Assembly (NCBI RefSeq): GCF_003865405.1
Contig: NZ_RQVQ01000016.1
Location: 1-64,000 of the forward strand
Reading direction: 5' to 3'
Length of the DNA: 64,000 nt
Source: Paenimyroides tangerinum
GTDB taxonomy: Bacteria; Bacteroidota; Bacteroidia; Flavobacteriales; Flavobacteriaceae
Below are positions 25,289 to 32,100 of the stretch, one piece after another. The translations under genes were made by a program, and so were the position numbers. Each line of letters starts with the position of its first letter. Position 1 is the first letter of the stretch. The notes beneath the pieces are model-generated. The model saw only the letters and a program-made list of their open reading frames with translations. It was not told the origin of the DNA and ran no database searches.

Positions 25289-27940
25289 TTACAACTTATA
25301 CTGAACCGAAAATAAGAAAACTCTTGGTAAAATATAAGTATTCGAATTCACAATCTGAAAGTTTGAAAATGAAATATTATTTATTAATCCTGTATTAAAC
25401 AAATTATTTCCTTGAATCATAAACAACCACGGACTGTTTTCTTTTTTATATTCTAACGAAACATTAGCTTGCTCGTATTTAATATTTGAAGTATTGTATT
25501 TACTGATATTGTAATTGTAATCACCTTTAAAAACAAAACCTTTTAAGAATTTGTAATCCACTCCGAAACTTAAATTATCTGCTGTTGATTTATTGTCATA
25601 AGACGATTTTAATTGTGAAAAGCTTTTATTGTAACCAATTCTGAAAGTTGGAATTTCTTTATAAAACGTTTTTACAGACAAACCAATTGATTGGTTATTA
25701 CTTTGTGTTGGAATATCTATATTGTTGGTATTCTGAACATATTTATTGAAACTCAAATTTCCGTTTACGCCAAATTCCCATTTCTTAACACGTTGCGAAA
25801 AACTTCCGTACATACTCACTCGTTCATCCGGATTATTCGTCATAACCGTTTGGTAGAATAAATCGGTATTGGTAACCTGAACCTGATTTCTGATGGTATT
25901 ATTCTGTTTATTATAATTAATCGAAGCCCAAATGCTTGAACCTTGATACAGATTAAATTTTGAATATCGCAAATTCAAGCTGTGATAACGCAAACTTTGC
26001 AACAACGCATTTCCTTGATAAATAGAATTAAAGGAGTAAATTTGATAACGGTTTGCATAACTATTCGCATCTAAAAAATCGTTAGTTAGATTATAATTAA
26101 AATTTAAACTTTCCGATTTATTAAAATCATAAATAGCTGTTACTGTTGGTTCTAAAAACCATTCATTGAATGTTCGTCTATCAGAAATTTGCTTGTTATG
26201 TAAATTGTAATTATTAAGTTGTAAACCAAAAGTTGTGGTTAATTTCTTGTACAACAATTTATATTCTAACCCTAAATAGGAGTTGAACAACTTATAATCT
26301 AAATCGTTTCCAAAACCTGCATCGAATAAACTTTGCGAAGTGTTTTCCAAAAGTTGATTACTTGCTGAATGCAACTTGGTCAAATTAGCATTTAAACCCA
26401 AGGTTGTGTAAATATGATGACGTTTACCTGCAATCCAGAAATGTTTAAAACTGGTTTGAATTTGATTGTTTTGTACTTTTTCGACTTGTTGTAACAAATA
26501 AAAATCGGCAGCTTGCAACGGAATATATTCTCCTAAAAAAGGTTGGTCTGCTCCCCATTGATAGGTTGGTTTCTCGTTTGAATAATTATGATTAAAAGCA
26601 AACGAACCTTTGTGTTTTTTATTAAAAGTTTTCTGATATTCAAACAACTGCGCAATAGCAAAATTATCGGCTTTAGAATGGGTTTCAAATAGCGTTTCTC
26701 TTAAATTATTTTGGGTTTGAATGCTGTTGTTTCGGTTGTTATTGGATAATGAAGTTTGAAAATTATAACTGTAATTGGTTGTTTTATTCTGACGAAAATC
26801 TGCAGAAATTCTTCCAGAAACCAAACTTGTTTTGGCTTTTCCGAACGTATTTCTGTTTTCAAAACTAATTTCGTTTTCTTGTAAATACTCAATTGATTGG
26901 TCACTTTGTGAACGAATCCAATTTTTGTTTGCCAAAACAAAAGCCTTTACATCCCAACGTTTACCAAACGAATAACGAAAATCGGTAGCTAAAAACTGAT
27001 TTTTATTTTCGGTTACATTGGTGTTTGGTGTTGTGTAATTATATAAATTAATTAACGAATTGTTACTTTTGAGATACAAACTTTTAAAGCCTTCAAATCG
27101 GGCAATATCACCATAATCTAAAACCTGACCGCCGTAATTGTTTACGTTTAGAAAGGCACTCCAATTAATTTTTGGTGCATAATAAAACAACGAAGCGTGC
27201 GTTTCGTAATATTTATTATTGCCATAACCCAAACGCAAATCACCAAAAACAAACTGCTTTTTATCTTCTTTAAGTTTAATGTTCATCGCCAATTCATCAG
27301 AACCCGAAACCTCTTTCATGTGAGCTACCTCGTTAAAATGATCGATAACTTCTACTTTATCCACCGCATCTGCCGGAATGTTTTCTACGCCAATTTTAGT
27401 TCCGCCACCAAAAAAGCTTTTACCTTCCACCATAAATTGCGTTACGGTTTTACCTTGAACTTTTACTTGTCCGTTATCAGAAACCTCAACACCGGGAAGT
27501 TTTTCTAACTGTTCTTTAAGCTTGCGTTCATTACCGTTTACAAAAGCAGCTACATCATAAATTAACGTATCTTTTTTTACAATTACGGGTTGATAATCGT
27601 ATTCAATAACAATTTCATCTAATTGGGTTTCTTGTGCTTGCAACACAAAATGGTAGGTTGTTATTGGGTTTTCGTTGGAATACGTGATTTTCTCACCAAC
27701 AAAACCAATATAACTTACCGATATTTCGTAATCGGTTTCTTTTTCAAGTTCCAGTTTATAACGCCCCAAATGGTCGGCAATAGCAAACTTCATCCCTTTT
27801 TTACCACCCAATGGTTTTGCCATTACGTTGGTGTTTTCTAAGGGTTGCTCGTTTTGGTCTTTTACGGTACCAGTAATAGTTTGCGCTTGAAGTTGCAAGG
27901 TAAAAAAGAATAATAAAAGGATTAGGATTGGTGGTTTCAA
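25289..27940 (-). CDS. TonB-dependent receptor-like outer-membrane protein with N-terminal CarboxypepD_reg domain (TTG start)
   Basis: The signal peptide (ILILLLFFFTLQLQAQ) is followed by a carboxypeptidase-regulatory-like beta sandwich (residues ~20-110: TITGTVKDQNEQPLENTNV). Next comes a plug-like region (~125-225: LEKLPGVEVSDNGQVKVQGK, then SFFGGGTKIGVENIPADAVDKVEVID) and a ~640-residue beta barrel ending in an aromatic/Leu C-terminus (VFLFSVQYKL). It belongs to the barrel group that often sits after GLPGLI genes. It begins with TTG: the frame is open back to the GLPGLI stop 28 bp upstream without ATG, and the first internal Met is at residue ~39, past the signal. Ligand is unknown. Confidence 0.88.
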   Translation of the reverse strand: MKPPILILLLFFFTLQLQAQTITGTVKDQNEQPLENTNVMAKPLGGKKGMKFAIADHLGRYKLELEKETDYEISVSYIGFVGEKITYSNENPITTYHFVLQAQETQLDEIVIEYDYQPVIVKKDTLIYDVAAFVNGNERKLKEQLEKLPGVEVSDNGQVKVQGKTVTQFMVEGKSFFGGGTKIGVENIPADAVDKVEVIDHFNEVAHMKEVSGSDELAMNIKLKEDKKQFVFGDLRLGYGNNKYYETHASLFYYAPKINWSAFLNVNNYGGQVLDYGDIARFEGFKSLYLKSNNSLINLYNYTTPNTNVTENKNQFLATDFRYSFGKRWDVKAFVLANKNWIRSQSDQSIEYLQENEISFENRNTFGKAKTSLVSGRISADFRQNKTTNYSYNFQTSLSNNNRNNSIQTQNNLRETLFETHSKADNFAIAQLFEYQKTFNKKHKGSFAFNHNYSNEKPTYQWGADQPFLGEYIPLQAADFYLLQQVEKVQNNQIQTSFKHFWIAGKRHHIYTTLGLNANLTKLHSASNQLLENTSQSLFDAGFGNDLDYKLFNSYLGLEYKLLYKKLTTTFGLQLNNYNLHNKQISDRRTFNEWFLEPTVTAIYDFNKSESLNFNYNLTNDFLDANSYANRYQIYSFNSIYQGNALLQSLRYHSLNLRYSKFNLYQGSSIWASINYNKQNNTIRNQVQVTNTDLFYQTVMTNNPDERVSMYGSFSQRVKKWEFGVNGNLSFNKYVQNTNNIDIPTQSNNQSIGLSVKTFYKEIPTFRIGYNKSFSQLKSSYDNKSTADNLSFGVDYKFLKGFVFKGDYNYNISKYNTSNIKYEQANVSLEYKKENSPWLFMIQGNNLFNTGLINNISFSNFQIVNSNTYILPRVFLFSVQYKL

Positions 27941-27967
27941 GGGAAGGATGGGGTTAGTTATTGATTC

Positions 27968-28654
27968 TTAATATTCGATTTCATCGTATTCATAAATGGT
28001 CATCGACTTTTTCTTTAAAAGATCTAATGGAATTTCATAATTAACATCGAATTCTAATTTGGTTAATTGAAAAATAGTTTCATCTTGATTAACTGCTAAA
28101 ACTACTAAACCTGGTAAGTTATTGTATTTTGACGGTCCGTAACTATATGGTAATTCTGGACAATACCAGGCTTCTATTTTAGAAAAAAGATTTGGATTTT
28201 CTTTACTAATTGATTTTATTTTACCAATAGCTTTAAAACAGGTATATCCGTTAATAATTTTACTTTCATCTAGTAATTCCCATACACAAGCATTATCATC
28301 TATAACAACTTTATCACCAATTAAGGGAGCATGACTATAAAATACATTTTTCTCTTTTAAATATAATACCGAATAATAAGCGTTTAATGTTATTGGAGTG
28401 TATATGAAACGTTCATCTGCAAATGAAGCAAAATCCTCTTTCGGTTCTAAACCATAATACGAGTATTTTGAATTAAATAAAACAATCAAATCAGAAAATT
28501 CTGCAAATTCATTAATCTCTTGGGTAAAATTTTCTGTAAAGCTAGAAGTATCACTAGCTAAAACTTTAAATGTATAGGTTGCTTTGTTTACTTTTTCTTG
28601 AGGTAAAATACTACTACAACTTAGAAACATTAAGTAAATGATAATTTTTTTCAT
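27968..28654 (-). CDS. GLPGLI family protein (GLPGLI-1)
   Basis: The secreted protein has a signal peptide (KKIIIYLMFLSCSSILPQ), the opening strand KATYTFKVLA, a central conserved W/C region (WELLDESKIINGYTCFKAIGK), then AWYCPELPYSYGPSKYNNLPGLVVLAV, where LPGLVV is this copy's version of the family's GLPGLI motif (TIGR01200). Its function is unknown; these proteins are periplasmic or surface-associated in Bacteroidota. The ATG at 28654 is chosen because it begins the signal peptide. The intact receptor gene starts 28 bp downstream. Confidence 0.9.
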   Translation of the reverse strand: MKKIIIYLMFLSCSSILPQEKVNKATYTFKVLASDTSSFTENFTQEINEFAEFSDLIVLFNSKYSYYGLEPKEDFASFADERFIYTPITLNAYYSVLYLKEKNVFYSHAPLIGDKVVIDDNACVWELLDESKIINGYTCFKAIGKIKSISKENPNLFSKIEAWYCPELPYSYGPSKYNNLPGLVVLAVNQDETIFQLTKLEFDVNYEIPLDLLKKKSMTIYEYDEIEY

Positions 28655-28668
28655 ATTTAAATGTTTTA

Positions 28669-28695
28669 AAAAAGGCACTTTTACGTGCCTTTTAA
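28669..28695 (-). terminator. Attenuator/terminator between small protein and GLPGLI-1
   Basis: AAAAGGCAC / GTGCCTTTT hairpin flanked by A and T runs, two bases after the small-protein stop. It would partly terminate the transcript before GLPGLI-1. Confidence 0.7.
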
Positions 28696-28696
28696 A

Positions 28697-28966
28697 TTAA
28701 CTTACAGTTATAGTATCATTTTTAGGACGTGGTGCAATATAATTTGCTTTCTTTCCTTCAACACATCCTTCGTAGTAAATTTGACCTGCTAATTTAGCTC
28801 CAGGAGATGATTTATCTTTATATTTTTCATTAATAAATTTATCTCTTTTGGCTGCACAGTCCTTATCTTCGTTTTTTGTTTCTGGTTTTGTTTCTGGTTT
28901 TGTTTGTGCATTCATTGTTCCTGTAAATGCAATCATTGCAATTGCTATAAAAAATATTTTTTTCAT
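28697..28966 (-). CDS. Small secreted two-cysteine protein (copy 1)
   Basis: The 89-residue protein has the signal peptide KKIFFIAIAMIAFTGTMNAQ, nearly the same as in the two paralogues. A TKPETKPETKNE repeat follows, then CAAKRDKF...YYEGCVEGKKA, with 30 residues between the two Cys and a Lys-rich tail. The spaced cysteines and the G-C-V/M/I-D/E-G ending are shared with the copies at 29776 and 31304, implying a disulfide-bonded mini-domain. No known family. It is preceded by the conserved leader and followed by a hairpin and GLPGLI-1. Confidence 0.75.
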   Translation of the reverse strand: MKKIFFIAIAMIAFTGTMNAQTKPETKPETKNEDKDCAAKRDKFINEKYKDKSSPGAKLAGQIYYEGCVEGKKANYIAPRPKNDTITVS

Positions 28967-29025
28967 TTTATAAAAATTTAGGTTCGTTAGGTTTATTCTT
29001 AAAGTCGTAACCTAATTTAGCGACT
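28967..29025 (-). promoter_or_regulatory. Conserved leader, copy 1 (shortened)
   Basis: The ~59 bp directly before the small-protein ATG match the leaders of the other two copies, including TTACGACTTTAAGAATAAAC and the complementary AGGTT/AACCT arms. The outer part seen in the other copies is missing because GLPGLI-2 ends here. Confidence 0.7.
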
Positions 29026-29039
29026 ATCATCATTTTTTA

Positions 29040-29735
29040 TTATTCACCAAACAATTCTTTTGTAAACTTATGATATTCAGCAACATTTATAGTTTTTGCT
29101 TCTAATATATTTAAAGGAAGTTTTTCTGGTACATTGAACTCAATTTTTTCAAGTTTATAAGCAATTTCGTTGTTTTGAATTGCTAATACAACTAATCCTG
29201 GTAACCCTTGATACATATTTGGTCCAAACGGATAGGGTAATTCAGGACAATACCAAACTTCAGCAGTAAAAAATTTATCAGAATCATTTGTGTAATAATC
29301 CTTCGATTTACCTACAGCTTTGTAACATAAATATCCATCTATCATACGAGTTTCATCTTCATAAACCCATTTGTAAACATTATCATCTAAGATAACTTCA
29401 TCTTTTAAAAGTGCATTTTCATATAAAAAAAAATTATTTTTTTTATTATAAAAAATTGGATAAAATGCACCAATCATAAAAGGAACCATTTCAAATTGTT
29501 CTTGATAGATATCATCGTTGTTTAATTTACCACTCAACATATAAAAAGAATAGTTTGAGTCGAAATAGACATTCAGCTCAGCATATTCAGCAAATTGATT
29601 AAGTTCTTCTCCACTCATTTTTCTTTGTTCAGAAACATTTTCTAGAATCATTTGAAAAGTATAGGTTGCTTTGTTTACTTGCTCTTGACCATAGATGGTA
29701 TTAAAGAAGAATAATAAAAAAAGAATTGTTTTCAT
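29040..29735 (-). CDS. GLPGLI family protein (GLPGLI-2)
   Basis: The 231-residue secreted protein has the signal KTILFLLFFFNTIYGQ, the KATYTFQMIL strand, YKWVYEDETRMIDGYLCYKAVGK, and VWYCPELPYPFGPNMYQGLPGLVVLAI with a full GLPGLV motif. It is closest in layout to GLPGLI-1, showing duplication. It is followed not by a receptor but directly by the leader and small-protein gene of the next module (distance 73 bp). Function unknown. Confidence 0.9.
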   Translation of the reverse strand: MKTILFLLFFFNTIYGQEQVNKATYTFQMILENVSEQRKMSGEELNQFAEYAELNVYFDSNYSFYMLSGKLNNDDIYQEQFEMVPFMIGAFYPIFYNKKNNFFLYENALLKDEVILDDNVYKWVYEDETRMIDGYLCYKAVGKSKDYYTNDSDKFFTAEVWYCPELPYPFGPNMYQGLPGLVVLAIQNNEIAYKLEKIEFNVPEKLPLNILEAKTINVAEYHKFTKELFGE

Positions 29736-29775
29736 AGTAATTTATTTAGGTACATTTAAATGTTCATGTTATACA

Positions 29776-30030
29776 CTAATAGCGAGACATACCATATTTT
29801 TGTTGTTGCAAGTCTGCACGGATTGCTTTTCTTCCATCCATACAGCCTATATAATAAATTACACCTGCATTTTTGATTTCTGCTTCTGTTTGTTTACCTT
29901 CTTTTCTAATTTTGGATTTATATTTATTCATCAAATCTGCACAAACTGTACTATCTTCAAAATCACTTTGTGCATTCGCACTTACTGTAAACGCTACCAT
30001 AGCGATAGCTGCAAATAACATTTTTTTCAT
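29776..30030 (-). CDS. Small secreted two-cysteine protein (copy 2)
   Basis: The 84-residue protein has the signal peptide KKMLFAAIAMVAFTVSANAQ. The mature part has CADLMNKYKSKIRKEG and YYIGCMDGRKA, with 32 residues between the cysteines, and a Gln/Tyr-rich tail. It shares the YYxGC(M/V)(D/E)G(R/K)KA block with copy 1, while the rest has diverged. It is 40 bp upstream of GLPGLI-2, with only a weak palindrome between. Confidence 0.75.
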   Translation of the reverse strand: MKKMLFAAIAMVAFTVSANAQSDFEDSTVCADLMNKYKSKIRKEGKQTEAEIKNAGVIYYIGCMDGRKAIRADLQQQKYGMSRY

Positions 30031-30120
30031 TTTATAAAAATTTAGGTTAGTTAGGTTTATTCTTAAAGTCGTAACCTAAATTTACCGACTATCTTAATTT
30101 TTTCCGGAAATTTCAGATAG
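30031..30120 (-). promoter_or_regulatory. Conserved leader, copy 2 (full)
   Basis: In the transcript sense it contains a CTATCTG...AGATAG stem enclosing TTTCCGGAAA, then AAATTTAGGTT, ~24 nt, and the complementary AACCTAAATTT just before the ATG. Copy 3 is almost identical, including spacing. The two stacked hairpins suggest an RNA regulatory element or paired operators. Confidence 0.65.
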
Positions 30121-30122
30121 CC

Positions 30123-30175
30123 AATAATAATAATAATACAAAACAATAACAACCAACAAATTAGATAAAAAATCT
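30123..30175 (-). repeat. (AAT)5 plus conserved box, copy 2
   Basis: Five AAT units (30123-30137), then ACAAAACAATAAC and AAATTAGATAAAAAATCT; it matches copies at 23855 (six units) and 31696 (four units). Confidence 0.85.
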
Positions 30176-30363
30176 ATTTTTTTGATATTGTCATGGAATA
30201 TTTAAGTCAAAAACTGTTTTAACATTTAAAATTGTTGAATGTTTTTCTATAAAACAGAAATTTTAAAGAATACTAAAACATCATTTTTAGATTTAAAACA
30301 CATTATTTTATGTTAAAAACGTTAAATTATATATTTTATTGTGTTTTTAGAAATTTATAATAT

Positions 30364-30531
30364 TCGGCAATAGCAAACTTCATTCCCTTTTTTACCACCT
30401 AATGTTTTTGCCATTACGTTAGTGTTTTCTAAAGGTTGCTCGTTTTGGTCTTTTACGGTACCAGTAATTGTTTGCGCTTGTAGTTGCAAGGCAAAAAAGA
30501 AAAATAAAAGGTTTAGGATTGGTGGTTTCAA
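30364..30531 (-). pseudogene. 5' stub of a TonB-dependent receptor gene (A)
   Basis: It starts with TTG 16 bp after GLPGLI-3, like the intact receptor, and encodes KPPILNLLFFFFALQLQAQ, then TITGTVKDQNEQPLENTNV and MAKTLGGKKG. A one-base insertion relative to the intact gene (GGGAATG versus GGGATG) then shifts the frame. Homology stops at GCTATTGCCGA, residue ~56 of the receptor; the remaining ~2.5 kb of gene is absent. Confidence 0.9.
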
Positions 30532-30546
30532 AATTCAAGTAAATTT

Positions 30547-31254
30547 TTACATTTTCATATATTCTTCTAAAGTTATTTCTTTAGAAATTTCTTTAAGTTT
30601 TTTTATGTTGTTTTCTAATTTAGGATTCTCAATATTTAATTCAATTTTAGATGCGCCATATGTATATTTTCCTCCCATATTATTAGCTTCTAAAATCACT
30701 CCTGGTAAACCGTAATAATTTCCTGGTCCATATGAAAATGGTAAATCTGGAGTAAACCAAACGATATGTGTGTTTGTTTTAACTTCGTCACCTAAATCGA
30801 TAGTTTCAATGAAATAAGCTTTATAACAAGTGAAGTTTTGAATAGTTTTAGTTTCTTCTGTAATTATCCATTCATATGGTTTTTTGGAAATGATAAGATG
30901 ACTACCTAGATGATGCATATATCTATAAAAAGTATCTTCATTAAATAAATTAAAATCATCTGGGTTCATTGTTCCTAATACGGTTAAAATTTTATCAGCA
31001 CATCTGATGTTCGATAAATTATCTATAACAGCGTAAAATAAATATTGCTTGTTTGAAAATTGCATTTCATAACTAATTTCATCTGCTAATTCATCATAAA
31101 AACAATCTGGATTTTGAGATTTAAAAAATTTATATGATTCACTTTCCGTATTATATTCTTTTGTTACTTTATAAGTTATTTTTCCAGAAATAATTTGAGC
31201 AAAATTTTTGATTGTTATTAAAAAAAACAACATTAAAATAATTTTATTTTTCAT
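30547..31254 (-). CDS. GLPGLI family protein (GLPGLI-3)
   Basis: The 235-residue secreted protein has the signal KNKIILMLFFLITIKNFAQ, the strand GKITYKVTKEY, YEWIITEETKTIQNFTCYKAYF, and VWFTPDLPFSYGPGNYYGLPGVILEANN. The GLPGVI motif is present, but the W-Y-C-P of copies 1 and 2 is W-F-T-P here. It is more diverged than copies 1 and 2. It is followed after 16 bp by receptor stub A, so this module once ended with a receptor. Confidence 0.88.
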   Translation of the reverse strand: MKNKIILMLFFLITIKNFAQIISGKITYKVTKEYNTESESYKFFKSQNPDCFYDELADEISYEMQFSNKQYLFYAVIDNLSNIRCADKILTVLGTMNPDDFNLFNEDTFYRYMHHLGSHLIISKKPYEWIITEETKTIQNFTCYKAYFIETIDLGDEVKTNTHIVWFTPDLPFSYGPGNYYGLPGVILEANNMGGKYTYGASKIELNIENPKLENNIKKLKEISKEITLEEYMKM

Positions 31255-31267
31255 TATTTTTTAGTTT

Positions 31268-31294
31268 AAACCGATAGAAATATTCTATCGGTTT
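31268..31294 (-). terminator. Attenuator/terminator between small protein and GLPGLI-3
   Basis: AAACCGATAGAA / TTCTATCGGTTT hairpin with A/T flanks; same position in the module as the 28669 hairpin but different sequence. Confidence 0.7.
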
Positions 31295-31303
31295 ATTTAA
31301 AAT

Positions 31304-31603
31304 CTATCTAGGAGATATCACTTTAGCTTTAGGTCCTGTTGTAGTTTTACTTCCTTTATCTTCACCAGTTACCGGTCCATTCACACCGCTTCCATCAATA
31401 CAATTTTTTTTTGCATTATCTGCCTCTGCTCTAGAATCTTCTATTGATTTACCTTCACTTCGATTTAGTGTATAAGACAATAACCAAATTTTAGAACAAT
31501 CTTCTTCTCTTGAAAATTCTACGCTTTCAACAACTTCATTAGCCGCATTCGTACTTACTGTAAACGCAACCATTGCGATAACAGAAAATAACATTTTTTT
31601 CAT
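31304..31603 (-). CDS. Small secreted two-cysteine protein (copy 3)
   Basis: The 99-residue protein has the signal KKMLFSVIAMVAFTVSTNA, almost that of copy 2. In the mature part Cys is followed by SKIWLLSYTLNRSEGKS and then NCIDGSG, with 31 residues between the cysteines, and a Gly/Thr/Lys-rich tail (VTGEDKGSKTTTG). Apart from the cysteine spacing and the C-(I/M/V)-(D/E)-G turn, almost nothing of the mature region is shared with copies 1 and 2. Confidence 0.72.
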   Translation of the reverse strand: MKKMLFSVIAMVAFTVSTNAANEVVESVEFSREEDCSKIWLLSYTLNRSEGKSIEDSRAEADNAKKNCIDGSGVNGPVTGEDKGSKTTTGPKAKVISPR

Positions 31604-31692
31604 TTTATAAAAATTTAGGTTAGTTAGGTTTATTCTTAAAGTCGTAACCTAAATTTACCGACTATCTTAATTTTTTCCGGAAATTTCAGATA
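31604..31692 (-). promoter_or_regulatory. Conserved leader, copy 3 (full)
   Basis: Nearly base-for-base the same as copy 2 across ~90 bp, including both potential hairpins. Confidence 0.65.
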
Positions 31693-31695
31693 GCC

Positions 31696-31745
31696 AATAA
31701 TAATAATACAAAACAATAACAATCAGTAAATTAGATAAAAAATCT
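31696..31745 (-). repeat. (AAT)4 plus conserved box, copy 3
   Basis: Four AAT units (31696-31707), then ACAAAACAATAAC and AAATTAGATAAAAAATCT. Confidence 0.85.
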
Positions 31746-31936
31746 GTACTTTTAATATTGTTTTGAAAATTTTAAAAACAAAACTGTTTTAACATTTAAA
31801 ATAGTTGAATGTTTTTCTATAAAACAGAACTTTTAAAGAATGGTAGAATACTATTTAACGGATGAAAAATACAACATTTTATGTTAAAAACGTTAAATAA
31901 TATATTTTATTATGTTTTTTTAGAAATTTATAATAT

Positions 31937-32091
31937 TCGGCAATAGCAAACTTCATTCACTTTTTGCCACCCAATGGTTTTGCCATTACGTTGGTGTTTT
32001 CTAAGGGTTGCTCGTTTTGGTCTTTTACGGTAAGCGTTTGCGCTTGAGATTGCAAGGCAAAAAATAAAAAAATTTGGATTGATGGTTTCAA
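31937..32091 (-). pseudogene. 5' stub of a TonB-dependent receptor gene (B)
   Basis: It starts at TTG 10 bp after GLPGLI-4 and encodes KPSIQIFLFFALQSQAQTL, then TVKDQNEQPLENTNVMAKPL before TGA. It shares with stub A the extra base before ATGAAGTTTGC and the same 3' homology end, so both stubs descend from one already-truncated receptor gene. Confidence 0.9.
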
Positions 32092-32100
32092 TTGATTTTG

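Larger units (their letters stand above)
30017..30531 (-). repeat. Large direct repeat, unit 1 (leader + AAT box + receptor stub)
   Basis: About 515 bp, from the small-protein start codon region through the receptor-gene 5' stub. It is closely similar throughout to 31590-32091, with scattered substitutions and a few short indels, so the two modules arose by tandem duplication. Confidence 0.85.
31590..32091 (-). repeat. Large direct repeat, unit 2 (leader + AAT box + receptor stub)
   Basis: Counterpart of 30017-30531; about 502 bp, same internal order and same junction where the receptor stub gives way to AATATTATAAATTTC. Confidence 0.85.

Noticed and set aside
25133-25315. 60-codon + strand frame in the repeat region
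   Set aside because: It spans a dispersed repeat, a terminator and an inverted repeat; no coding signal.
29695-30018. 107-codon Cys/Phe-rich + strand frame
   Set aside because: Antisense to GLPGLI-2 and the small secreted protein, whose signal peptides and family motifs are clear.
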